A DNA stretch of 42,696 nt from an uncultured Eubacteriales bacterium (GTDB taxonomy: Bacteria > Bacillota > Clostridia > Christensenellales > CAG-138). Shown piece by piece: positions 15,564 to 22,616 of the stretch (the stretch's first letter is position 1; each line of letters starts with the position of its first letter). The position numbers and the translations under genes are program-made. Location: assembly GCA_902768795.1 (NCBI GenBank), contig CACXMS010000027.1:1-42696 (forward strand), read 5' to 3'. The notes under the pieces are model-generated. The model saw only the letters and a program-made list of their open reading frames with translations. It was not told the DNA's origin and did no database searches.

Positions 15564-16655
15564 ATGGAACAGATGAAAAAGAAGCTTCACCTCGGAAAGA
15601 CCAATCGGGAAAAGGTTACGACCTTCGGGCTTGTGATCGCGCTGTATGTTTTTGTGGAGATTCTGCAGAGAACCGGAAACCTTTCCAACCTGATGCGCGG
15701 TCAGCTCGTTCCGATCTGCGCGTATATGATCATGGCGCTGTCGCTGAACCTCACGGTCGGAATCCTCGGCGAGCTCTCGCTCGGCCATGCGGGATTTGTC
15801 AGCATCGGCGCGTTTACCGGAGTCACCGTCGCCTCTCTTTTGAGGCCGGTTGTTTCGCAGAACTGGATTTTGTTCGTGATCGCGCTGGTTGCCGGCGGAA
15901 CGCTGGCGGGCATCGTCGGTTTTCTGATCGGCATCCCGGTATTGCGTCTGCGCGGCGACTATCTGGCGATCGTAACGCTCGCGTTCGGCGAGATCGTCAA
16001 GAGTCTTGTGAACAACCTGTACATCGGGTTCGATCAGAACGGGATTCACTTTGCGTTTTTGCACGATACGCTGAACCTGGCGGAGGGCGGAAAGAAGATC
16101 ATTGCCGGACCGATGGGCGCGACGACGATTCCCAAGGTCTCCACGTTCCTCGCGGGCGTGCTGCTCGTTCTGTTCTGCCTGTATTTCCTGTACCGGCTGC
16201 TCGGCAGCAAGATGGGCAGAGCCATCAAGGCCATGCGCGACAATTCGATCGCGGCGGAATCGGTCGGCATCAACATTACGCGGTATAAACTGACCGCATT
16301 TACGATGTCGGCGTTCATGGCCGGCATGGGCGGCGTTCTGTTCGGGTTGAATTATTCTTCCATTATCGCGGGCAAGTTCAACGTCGACCTGTCGATCCTG
16401 ATTCTCGTATTCGTCGTGCTCGGCGGACTCGGAAATCTGCGCGGATCGATCATTGCGGCGGGCGTGCTCACGGTGCTTCCCGAATTGCTGCGTTCGCTGC
16501 GCGACTACCGCATGCTTGCGTACTCGATCGTTCTGATCGCAATCATGCTGATTACGAACAATCAGATTCTCGTCCAATGGTGGACGCAGCGAAAGAAGGA
16601 TCTGAAGAACATGTTTACCCGGCTTCGTAAATCCGGACAGGGAGGTGAGGGCTGA
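15564..16655 (+). CDS. livM: Branched-chain amino acid ABC transporter permease LivM
   Basis: 363 residues, many hydrophobic segments. Signatures are LNLTVGILGELSLGHAGFVSIGAF and the loop GRAIKAMRDNSIAAESVGINITRYKLTAFTMSAFMAG, then LGGLGNLRGSIIAAGVLT. The start ATG 15564 has GAGGTG upstream; an in-frame ATG at 15540 lies inside livH and lacks a site. Its stop overlaps the livG start by 1 base. A positively charged tail follows the last span. Confidence 0.93.
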   Translation: MEQMKKKLHLGKTNREKVTTFGLVIALYVFVEILQRTGNLSNLMRGQLVPICAYMIMALSLNLTVGILGELSLGHAGFVSIGAFTGVTVASLLRPVVSQNWILFVIALVAGGTLAGIVGFLIGIPVLRLRGDYLAIVTLAFGEIVKSLVNNLYIGFDQNGIHFAFLHDTLNLAEGGKKIIAGPMGATTIPKVSTFLAGVLLVLFCLYFLYRLLGSKMGRAIKAMRDNSIAAESVGINITRYKLTAFTMSAFMAGMGGVLFGLNYSSIIAGKFNVDLSILILVFVVLGGLGNLRGSIIAAGVLTVLPELLRSLRDYRMLAYSIVLIAIMLITNNQILVQWWTQRKKDLKNMFTRLRKSGQGGEG

Positions 16656-17482
16656 TGGAACGACTCGTACCGACTCCGAGTCTCGGCGTCATTCCCGAGC
16701 GTGACAGCGGAAAACCCCTGATTCTTGACATTCACGGCCTCGGCATCGATTTCGGCGGTCTGCACGCCGTGGAGGACTTCACGCTTCTGATCGGCCACAC
16801 CGAGATCGCCGGACTGATCGGTCCGAACGGCGCCGGCAAGACGACCGTGTTCAATCTGATCACGAGCGTGTATCAGCCGACGCGCGGCGTGATCCTGTTC
16901 GACGGATACGATACGCGCGGCAAGCGGCCCGACGAGGTCTGCCGCATGGGCATCGCCCGCACGTTCCAGAACATTCGTCTGTTCAAGGACATGTCGGTGC
17001 TCGACAACGTGCTGGTCGGCATGCACAACCATGTGCAGTATTCGATGCTGTCGGCATTTCTGCATACGCCGTCGTATCATCGCAAGGAAAAGGAAGCGCG
17101 GGATAAGGCGATGGAGCTTCTGAGCCTGTTCGACATGCAGCACATGGCCAAATGGCAGGCGGGTTCGCTTCCGTACGGCGCGCAGCGCCGGCTCGAGATC
17201 GTCCGCGCTTTGGCGACGGAACCGAAGCTGCTGCTGCTCGACGAACCGGCGGCGGGCATGAACCCGGCGGAAACCGCGGAGCTGATGCAGAACATCCGCA
17301 GCATCCGCGACCGGTTCGGCATCGCAATCCTCTTGATTGAGCACGATATGTCGCTCGTCATGGGCATCTGCGAAGGCATCGCGGTGCTGAACTACGGCAA
17401 GATCATTGCGAAGGGCTCCCCCGAGCAGATCAGGAACAACCCCACGGTGATCGAGGCATACCTCGGGAAACAGGAGGCGTAA
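16655..17482 (+). CDS. livG: Branched-chain amino acid ABC transporter ATPase LivG
   Basis: 275 residues, with about 24 residues ahead of the usual LivG start. Walker [10 protein letters not shown], the [26 protein letters not shown] segment characteristic of LivG, the signature at [13 protein letters not shown] (variant of LSGGQ, as is common in LivG), Walker [14 protein letters not shown] and the IEHDMSLVM switch. It powers uptake together with LivF, which follows with no gap. Confidence 0.94.
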   Translation: MERLVPTPSLGVIPERDSGKPLILDIHGLGIDFGGLHAVEDFTLLIGHTEIAGLIGPNGAGKTTVFNLITSVYQPTRGVILFDGYDTRGKRPDEVCRMGIARTFQNIRLFKDMSVLDNVLVGMHNHVQYSMLSAFLHTPSYHRKEKEARDKAMELLSLFDMQHMAKWQAGSLPYGAQRRLEIVRALATEPKLLLLDEPAAGMNPAETAELMQNIRSIRDRFGIAILLIEHDMSLVMGICEGIAVLNYGKIIAKGSPEQIRNNPTVIEAYLGKQEA

Positions 17483-18184
17483 ATGCTGTCGGTTCAGAAT
17501 ATCAATGTCTATTACGGCAAGATCCACGCGGTCAAGGACGTTTCGTTCGAGGTCAACGACGGCGAGATCGTTACGCTGATCGGCGCAAACGGCGCGGGAA
17601 AAAGCACGGTTCTGAAGACGATATCGGGCCTTTTGCACAGTACGACGGGCAGCATCACGTTTGAGAACAAGGAGCTGCTGCGCGTTGCGCCGCACAAGAT
17701 CGTTCCGATGGGCCTCGCGCACGTCCCCGAGGGACGCCGCATTTTCCAGGCGATGACGGTCGAGGAAAACCTTGAAATGGGCGCATACGTTGCGAAGCCG
17801 TCTTCGGTCGCGGCGCATCTGGAGAACGTTTACGAGCGGTTCCCGCGGCTGAAGGAACGCAAACGGCAGATCGCCGGAACGCTGTCCGGCGGCGAACAGC
17901 AGATGCTGGCGATGGGGCGCGGCCTGATGAGCGATCCGAAGCTGCTGATGCTCGACGAGCCGTCGATGGGTCTTGCGCCGATTCTGGTTGAGCAGATCTT
18001 TGACATCATCAAGGAGCTGCGCGATCACGGCACGACGATTCTGCTCGTGGAGCAGAACGCGCGCATGGCGCTGAAAATTGCCGATCGCGGCTACGTGCTC
18101 GAAACGGGCAAGATCGTTCTGTCCGGCACCGGCACGGAGCTTTTGAACAGTCCTGAAGTCAAGAAAGCATACCTTGGCGGCTAA
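17483..18184 (+). CDS. livF: Branched-chain amino acid ABC transporter ATPase LivF
   Basis: 233 residues: INVYYGKIHAVKDVSFEV, Walker A GANGAGKST, GLAHVPEGRRIFQAMTVEENLEMGA (LivF-specific), signature LSGGEQQMLAMGR, Walker B LLMLDEPSMGLAP, and VEQNARMAL. The start is immediately after the livG stop (TAAATG), with a GGAGG inside the livG end. It is the last gene of livKHMGF, closed by a very strong terminator shared with sigH. Confidence 0.95.
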   Translation: MLSVQNINVYYGKIHAVKDVSFEVNDGEIVTLIGANGAGKSTVLKTISGLLHSTTGSITFENKELLRVAPHKIVPMGLAHVPEGRRIFQAMTVEENLEMGAYVAKPSSVAAHLENVYERFPRLKERKRQIAGTLSGGEQQMLAMGRGLMSDPKLLMLDEPSMGLAPILVEQIFDIIKELRDHGTTILLVEQNARMALKIADRGYVLETGKIVLSGTGTELLNSPEVKKAYLGG

Positions 18185-18201
18185 TATTTTGATTACAAAG
18201 C

Positions 18202-18239
18202 AAAAGCGTTCGGATCCATTCGGATCCGAACGCTTTTTG
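18202..18239. terminator. Bidirectional terminator between livF and sigH
   Basis: A perfect 14-bp stem (18204-18217 with 18222-18235), loop ATTC, flanked by A-run on the left and T-run on the right. It lies between convergent genes, so it likely ends both transcripts. Confidence 0.93.
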
Positions 18240-18242
18240 TAT

Positions 18243-18851
18243 TTATTCCGTTTGGGTACGGAGCGCTTCGAGCTTATGCTTGATGCGCTGCAGCGCGTTG
18301 TCGATCGACTTGGGCGGGCGGTTCAGCTTCACGGCGATCTGCTGATAGGAGTAGCCGTTCAGATACAGATTCAGCACCGTCTGCTCGAGCTTCGAAAGGT
18401 TTTCGCCGAGGTATCGCAGAATGCGCTCGTAATCCTCGCGCCCGATAAGCTCCTCCTCGGGGTCGACGACGCGAAGGTTCTGCATCGTATCGAACAGGGA
18501 GCCGTCTTCGTTTTCGGTGAAGATCGGCTGGTTCAGCGAAATGTAGGTGTTCAGCGGAGAGTGCTTTTTGCGCGTTGCCCGCTTGATGGCGGAGAGAATG
18601 CGCCGCGTGATGCAAAGCTCGGCAAAGCTGCGGAACGAAGAGGCCTTCCCGGGATCATAATCGCAGACCGCACGGTAAAGCCCGATCATGCCTTCCTGTA
18701 CGAGATCCTCGTGGTCTGCGCCGATCAGAAAATAGGTATGCGCGCGCGAACGCACCGTCTGCTTGTACCGTTCATAGAGCAGCCGTTCCGCCTCCGCGTC
18801 GCCTTCGCGCAGCTTCACAATCAGTTGTTCGTCGGTGTCCCGTACTTCCAT
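18243..18851 (-). CDS. sigH: Sigma-H (sporulation/transition-phase sigma factor)
   Basis: 202 residues of the SigH family, which directs genes of the transition to sporulation. Region 2: EDLVQEGMIGLYRAVCDYDPGKASSFRSFAELCITRRILSAIK; the SigH-typical linker PLNTYISLNQPIF; region 4: LSKLEQTVLNLYLNGYSYQQIA and PKSIDNALQRIKHKL. It is the third gene of mrnC-rlmB-sigH. I chose the ATG at 18851, 7 bases after GAGG; an ATG two codons upstream (18857) overlaps the rlmB stop (ATGA) but is only one base from that GAGG. In B. subtilis the same cluster also has yacP between rlmB and sigH; it is missing here. Confidence 0.94.
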   Translation of the reverse strand: MEVRDTDEQLIVKLREGDAEAERLLYERYKQTVRSRAHTYFLIGADHEDLVQEGMIGLYRAVCDYDPGKASSFRSFAELCITRRILSAIKRATRKKHSPLNTYISLNQPIFTENEDGSLFDTMQNLRVVDPEEELIGREDYERILRYLGENLSKLEQTVLNLYLNGYSYQQIAVKLNRPPKSIDNALQRIKHKLEALRTQTE

Positions 18852-18853
18852 GC

Positions 18854-19810
18854 TCATGCCTCGTCTTGACGCCGTTTTTCAAACATCAGAATTCCTGCGG
18901 CGACGCCCGCGTTCAGCGAGTCGATATGTCCCCGCATCGGGATCGAAACGAGATAATCGCACGTTTCGCGCACGAGCTTGGAAAGCCCGTCGCCTTCGCT
19001 GCCGATCACGAGCGCAAGCGGCCCGGCAAGGCTCTGCTTCTGCATCGGCTGACCTTCCATATCCGCTCCCGCGATCCAGAGTCCGGCTTTTTTCAGTTCC
19101 TCCAACGCGCTGCGGATGTTCACGACGCGCGCGACCCTGACGTATTCCACCGCGCCGGCGCTGGCTTTGACCGCGGCCGCAGAAACCTGCGCGCTGCGGC
19201 GCTTGGCGATGACGACGCCGTGCGCGCCCGCGCAGTCCGCGCTGCGGAGGATCGAGCCGAGGTTGTGCGGATCCTCGATCCCGTCGAGGACGATCACAAA
19301 CGGCGCTTCGCCGCGCTCCTTTGCGACGGTTAAAAGATCCTGCACCGTGCAGTATTCCACGCCCGCCGCATAGGCGACGATGCCCTGGTGGTTTGCGGTT
19401 TTTCCGCCGTGACCGAACGGCATGCAAAGCTCGTCGAGCTTCTTGCGATCGACCTCGCGGATCACGAGCTTTTTATCGCGCGCAAGGCCGATGATCTCCC
19501 GCAGACTCCCGTCCGGTTCCGCCGAAACGAGAATGCGGTCGATGCTGCGATCCGCGCGGATCGCTTCGCGTACGGCGTTGCGGCCGATCAGAAGATACGG
19601 CTGCTCGTCTTCTTCCGCTTGCAAAGCGGCGGTCGGGGCGGGCGGAGCCATCCGTTCCGCCGATTTCTCGAAGGACTTGCGGTACGGCTTTTCCGTGTCC
19701 CGCTCGCCATAGGCGCGTTTTCCGCCGTAGGCGCGCTTTTCCCCGTAGGAGCGCTCCCTGCTTTGCTTTTCTCCGTATGTGCGGCCCCTGCCGCTTCGAT
19801 CTGTGTTCAT
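18854..19810 (-). CDS. rlmB: 23S rRNA (guanosine-2'-O-)-methyltransferase RlmB, TrmH/SPOUT family
   Basis: 318 residues. The SPOUT/TrmH catalytic domain has motif 1 DPHNLGSILRSADCAGAHGVV, motif 2 LALVIGSEGDGLSKLV and motif 3 IPMRGHIDSLNAGVAAGILMFE. An L30e-like RNA-binding substrate domain precedes it (LIGRNAVREAIRADRSIDRILV). The first 45 residues are a basic tail with imperfect repeats (YGEK, YGEKRA, YGGKRA, YGER), encoded in part by an 18-bp tandem repeat around 19700-19760. It methylates a G in the peptidyl-transferase region of 23S rRNA in the family prototype. The ATG at 19810 lies one base after the mrnC stop, with AAGGA in the mrnC end. Confidence 0.93.
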   Translation of the reverse strand: MNTDRSGRGRTYGEKQSRERSYGEKRAYGGKRAYGERDTEKPYRKSFEKSAERMAPPAPTAALQAEEDEQPYLLIGRNAVREAIRADRSIDRILVSAEPDGSLREIIGLARDKKLVIREVDRKKLDELCMPFGHGGKTANHQGIVAYAAGVEYCTVQDLLTVAKERGEAPFVIVLDGIEDPHNLGSILRSADCAGAHGVVIAKRRSAQVSAAAVKASAGAVEYVRVARVVNIRSALEELKKAGLWIAGADMEGQPMQKQSLAGPLALVIGSEGDGLSKLVRETCDYLVSIPMRGHIDSLNAGVAAGILMFEKRRQDEA

Positions 19811-19811
19811 T

Positions 19812-20234
19812 TCAGGCATCCTTTCCGAGCGCAATCCGCATCAGCTCGCCGATGCGGTCGTCCCGCCCGAGACAGTACAGATATCCGAGCAGCGCTTCCA
19901 GCCCTGTTGCGATGCGATACTCGCGCACGTCCGCGTTCTTCGGCACGGTCGCGCTGTGCGCGTTCCGCCCGCGGCGGAACGCCGCTTCCTCCTCTTCGTC
20001 CAGACACGGCTGAATGCGGAAAAACGCTTCGGCTTGCCCCTTGGCGCAGACGAGCCGGTTGCTCATCACGTGCAGATCGTGCACGCGCGCGTCCGCCGTA
20101 AACGAAAGGTACGTCCGCGCATAGAGGTCATAGATCGTATCGCCGAGGTAGGCCAGCGTCAGCGCCGGCAGTTGTTTCGGGTCGGTACAGGGCGCAATGC
20201 CGAGCGCGCCCGTGATTTGCTCTCTCATGTCCAT
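19812..20234 (-). CDS. mrnC: Mini-ribonuclease III
   Basis: 140 residues, a lone RNase III catalytic domain without a dsRNA-binding domain. The family pattern is LAYLGDTIYDLYARTYL, with the catalytic Asp, then RGRNAHSATVPKNADVREYRIATGLEALLGYLYCLGRDDRIGELM. In B. subtilis it matures 23S rRNA ends, and it is clustered with rlmB there as here. No ribosome-binding site precedes the ATG at 20234, and the promoter at 20243-20271 places the transcription start within about 3 bases of it, so the message may be leaderless. An ATG two codons in (20228) is the alternative start. Confidence 0.93.
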   Translation of the reverse strand: MDMREQITGALGIAPCTDPKQLPALTLAYLGDTIYDLYARTYLSFTADARVHDLHVMSNRLVCAKGQAEAFFRIQPCLDEEEEAAFRRGRNAHSATVPKNADVREYRIATGLEALLGYLYCLGRDDRIGELMRIALGKDA

Positions 20235-20242
20235 ATACAGCC

Positions 20243-20271
20243 ATCATACCCGCTTTCCGACGCAAAAGCAA
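20243..20271 (-). promoter_or_regulatory. Sigma-A promoter of mrnC-rlmB-sigH
   Basis: On the minus strand: TTGCTT (20271-20266), a 17-base spacer and TATGAT (20248-20243). Only 8 bases separate the -10 from the mrnC ATG. Confidence 0.68.
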
Positions 20272-20301
20272 GCCCTTCTTCCAAAAAAAAATCCGCGCCG
20301 C

Positions 20302-20331
20302 TTGACTTCAAAGGGACGATGGCCTTATAAT
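20302..20331 (+). promoter_or_regulatory. Sigma-A promoter of the NusG_II-Gx-apbE operon
   Basis: TTGACT (20302-20307), an 18-base spacer and a perfect TATAAT (20326-20331). The box contains an ATG (20330), which therefore cannot be the start codon of the following gene. Confidence 0.82.
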
Positions 20332-20359
20332 GAAGAAAAACCGAAGGAGAAAACGGGAA

Positions 20360-20734
20360 ATGCGTTCCGTCGCCTTAAAACCGCGCGTTTGGGATATTGC
20401 AGTGATCGCAGGCGTTCTTCTGACAGCGCTTGCGATTGCGCTGCTGTTGCTGCCCCAAAAAGCCGATCCCGTTTTCGTTCAGATCTGGCAGGACGGCGCG
20501 CTGCTGTATGAGCTTCCGCTCGATACGGATACGGAACTGACCGTCGGCGGGAAGTATGAAAATACGGTTACGATCCGCGGGGGCGCGGTTTGCGTTTCGC
20601 ATGCGACGTGTCCCGGCGGGGATTGCGTCCGCAGCGGCTCGATCCGGGACGCCGGACGCGGCATCGTCTGCCTGCCGAACCGGCTGGAGATCCGGCTCGT
20701 CGGCGCGTCGGGCGTCGATGCGGTCGCAAAGTAG
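20360..20734 (+). CDS. NusG domain II-containing membrane-anchored protein (EetA-like)
   Basis: 124 residues. One membrane span at about 12-32 is followed by an extracytoplasmic NusG-domain-II-like beta fold (VFVQIWQDGALLYELPLD) with the conserved Cys pattern VSHATCPGGDCVRSG and IVCLPNRLEIRL. The start ATG 20360 follows GAAGGAGA; the upstream ATG at 20330 lies inside the -10 box. The same kind of protein is found next to Gx transporters and ApbE near Rnf genes or in flavin-based electron-transfer loci of Gram-positive bacteria, where it is called EetA. The molecular role is not settled; participation in flavin or electron transfer across the membrane is inference from context. Confidence 0.85.
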   Translation: MRSVALKPRVWDIAVIAGVLLTALAIALLLLPQKADPVFVQIWQDGALLYELPLDTDTELTVGGKYENTVTIRGGAVCVSHATCPGGDCVRSGSIRDAGRGIVCLPNRLEIRLVGASGVDAVAK

Positions 20735-20743
20735 GGGGGCCGG

Positions 20744-21268
20744 ATGAACGCTGTAAGAAAACTGACGCTGACCGGCGTTTTGACCGCGCTCGCGCTGGCG
20801 CTCGGCCTTCTGGAGCGGGCGCTCCCGCTGACCGCCTGGATCCCGCTGCCGGGCGTTAAACTCGGTTTGTCCAATATTGTTACGCTGTTTGCGCTGTGCG
20901 TGCTCGGCACGCCGTACGCCGCCGCGATCCTGTTGCTGCGCGCCGTGCTCGGCAGCGTTTTTTCGGGGAGCATCACGTCGCTTTGGTATTCGCTTGCGGG
21001 CGGCGCGCTCGCGCTCGGCGCGATGGCGCTGGGCGTGCGGTCGAAGCGCCTTTCCGTGTACGGCGTCAGCGTGCTCGGCGCTGCAGCGCACAGCGTCGGT
21101 CAGATCGCCGCGGCAGCGGCCGTGGTGGGAAGCGTTTCGATCCTGTCGTATCTTCCGCTGCTGCTGGTCGTTTCAACGGCGACCGGCGCGCTTGTCGGCG
21201 CGGCGGCGGCGGGCGTGCTCGGCGGCTGGAACGCGCTGCCGAAATCGCTGACGGGAGGCGTCGGATGA
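20744..21268 (+). CDS. Gx transporter family membrane protein (EetB-like)
   Basis: 174 residues, five or six hydrophobic segments. Family features: LTLTGVLTALALALGLLERALP, PGVKLGLSNIVTLFAL, LLLRAVLGSVFSGSITSLWYSLAGG, AAAHSVGQIAAAA. It belongs to the family once annotated as heptaprenyl diphosphate synthase component I, now called Gx transporter and related to ECF S components. It sits 9 bases after the NusG_II gene and overlaps apbE by 4 bases (ATGA), so the three products are coupled. The substrate is unknown; a flavin or quinone precursor is plausible because of apbE. Confidence 0.85.
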   Translation: MNAVRKLTLTGVLTALALALGLLERALPLTAWIPLPGVKLGLSNIVTLFALCVLGTPYAAAILLLRAVLGSVFSGSITSLWYSLAGGALALGAMALGVRSKRLSVYGVSVLGAAAHSVGQIAAAAAVVGSVSILSYLPLLLVVSTATGALVGAAAAGVLGGWNALPKSLTGGVG

Positions 21269-22275
21269 AGCGGGGAATTCTTTTTGCGCTCGCGCTGCTG
21301 CTTTGCGGCGGGATCGCCTGCGCGCCGCGCAAAACGCGGTACAGCGAAACGCGCTATGACCTTTTTGATACCGTGACCGTGCTGACCGGCTATGCCGAAA
21401 GCGAAGCCGCGTTTTCCGAGACGGCGAACCGCGTCTTTGAGGAGCTTGCGGCATATCACGCGCTGTTCGATATTTACCATGACGCGGAAAGAAACAATCT
21501 GAAGACCGTGAACGACTGCGCGGGCGGCGATCCGGTGCCCGTCGATCCGGCGATCATCGACCTGCTCCTGCTTGGGCGGGAGGTGGACGCGCTGACCGGG
21601 CATCGCGTGAATATCACGCTCGGTGCGGTCCTGGCGCTGTGGCATGACGCGAGAACGGAAGCGCTCGAACATCCGGAATCGGCGGCGTCGCCGTCCGGGG
21701 ATGCGCTTCGGGACGCCGCGCGGCATACGGGGTTCGATTTGCTCCTGATTGACGAAGCGGCGGGCACGGTGCGGCTGACGGATCCGAGGGCGCGGCTCGA
21801 CGTTGGAGCGATCGCCAAAGGGTATGCCGCACAGCGCGTCAGCGAGAACCTGCCGGACGGGTATCTTCTCAGCGTCGGCGGAAACGTCGTCGCCAAGGGA
21901 ACCAAGCCGGACGGGGCACTGTGGAGCGTCGGCATTCAGGACCCGGACGACGCTGCGGCGCTGCTTCTGACCGTGACCGCAAGCGATCTTGCGATCGTAA
22001 CCAGCGGCGATTATCAGCGCGTTTTCACGGCGGACGGCGTGCGGTACCATCATATCATCGATCCCGAAACGAATTATCCTGCGGTGCGCTGGCGCTCGGT
22101 AACGGTGCTGTGCGCGGATTCGGCCGCGGCGGACGCGCTTTCGACGGCGCTGTTTCTGATGGAGCGGGAGGACGGGGAGGCGCTGCTGAAGCAGTTCGGC
22201 GCGGACGCGCTATGGGTCGCTCCGGGCGGCGAGCGGTTTATGACGGAGGGATTCCGGGAGAGAATAAAAGGATAG
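21265..22275 (+). CDS. apbE: FAD:protein FMN transferase, lipoprotein
   Basis: 336 residues. The lipoprotein signal (MKRGILFALALLLCGGIAC, Cys19) indicates an extracytoplasmic enzyme. ApbE motifs: RYDLFDTVTVLTGY, RLDVGAIAKGYAA, LLSVGGNVVAKG, VTSGDYQRVF and RYHHIIDPETNYPA (metal and FAD binding). It attaches FMN covalently to Thr/Ser of partner proteins carrying an FMN-binding motif, as in Rnf, Nqr or extracellular electron-transfer proteins. No flavinylation target is encoded in this window. It is the third gene after NusG_II and Gx. About 200 bases of structured sequence lie between its stop and the next terminator. The frame is open far upstream of 21265 but only the ATG at 21265 has a site (GGGAGG). 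Confidence 0.94.
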   Translation: MKRGILFALALLLCGGIACAPRKTRYSETRYDLFDTVTVLTGYAESEAAFSETANRVFEELAAYHALFDIYHDAERNNLKTVNDCAGGDPVPVDPAIIDLLLLGREVDALTGHRVNITLGAVLALWHDARTEALEHPESAASPSGDALRDAARHTGFDLLLIDEAAGTVRLTDPRARLDVGAIAKGYAAQRVSENLPDGYLLSVGGNVVAKGTKPDGALWSVGIQDPDDAAALLLTVTASDLAIVTSGDYQRVFTADGVRYHHIIDPETNYPAVRWRSVTVLCADSAAADALSTALFLMEREDGEALLKQFGADALWVAPGGERFMTEGFRERIKG

Positions 22276-22502
22276 GGCTCTCTCAAACCTGTTTCCGCAC
22301 CGTAAGGTGCTGCCGAGGAGGGTGACAGAAGGCGATTTCTTCGCCCGAAGACGATACGGATGCTATGTCGAGGACGAAAACCGGCTGATTGCGACGAAAT
22401 AACAGAAGAAATGGCGCAGGCAGCGCCATTTCCGCCAATCCGTATAGAAAATATTGCGATTCGTCGCAACGGTCTGCCGCCTTTTGCGGCGGCACTTTTT
22501 TT
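22276..22502 (+). ncRNA. Structured intergenic element (candidate ncRNA or regulatory 3' UTR)
   Basis: About 225 bases with several strong pairings: GCACC-GTAA-GGTGC (22297-22310), GGCGA-TTTCT-TCGCC (22331-22345), a 10-bp stem GAAATGGCGC/GCGCCATTTC (22408-22417 with 22423-22432), and two long-range helices that cross each other: ATACGGAT (22354-22361) with ATCCGTAT (22438-22445), and TTGCGACGAA (22389-22398) with TTCGTCGCAA (22460-22469). It ends in a terminator. No promoter is clear. It does not match tmRNA, 6S, SRP, RNase P RNA or a riboswitch that I know. A minus-strand reading frame exists but has no start signals. Confidence 0.4.
22475..22502 (+). terminator. Rho-independent terminator at the end of the apbE transcript/element
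   Basis: TGCCGCC (22475-22481) pairs with GGCGGCA (22488-22494), loop TTTTGC, then C and seven T (22496-22502). It works in the plus direction only. Confidence 0.88.
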
Positions 22503-22564
22503 ACTTGGTCAGCATCCAGCAATCGTCAATCCAGATGCGGTATTTCTTCGTACCGTCCGGCGAG

Positions 22565-22616
22565 ATCAGAACGGTGACCTCGATTTCGCCATCAGAACGG
22601 TGACCTCGATTTCGCC
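22565..22616. repeat. 26-bp perfect tandem duplication in the DUF4153 gene
   Basis: Bases 22565-22590 are repeated exactly at 22591-22616 (unit starts ATCAGAACGG and ends GATTTCGCC). Because 26 is not a multiple of 3, the duplication shifts the reading frame of the gene on the minus strand. Removing one copy restores a frame ending at the TAA at 22501-22503. Confidence 0.95.

Noticed and set aside
20330..20359. Upstream ATG for the NusG_II gene
   Set aside because: It lies inside the perfect TATAAT of the promoter, so it cannot be on the transcript; the ATG at 20360 has a proper ribosome-binding site.
20900..22275. FMN riboswitch or other known riboswitch near the flavin-related operon
   Set aside because: No RFN-element core was found upstream of the NusG_II gene or within the operon.
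22283..22522. 79-codon minus-strand frame in the structured element after apbE
   Set aside because: No start site or promoter, and it crosses the plus-strand terminator. Kept only as an alternative to test for the ncRNA candidate.
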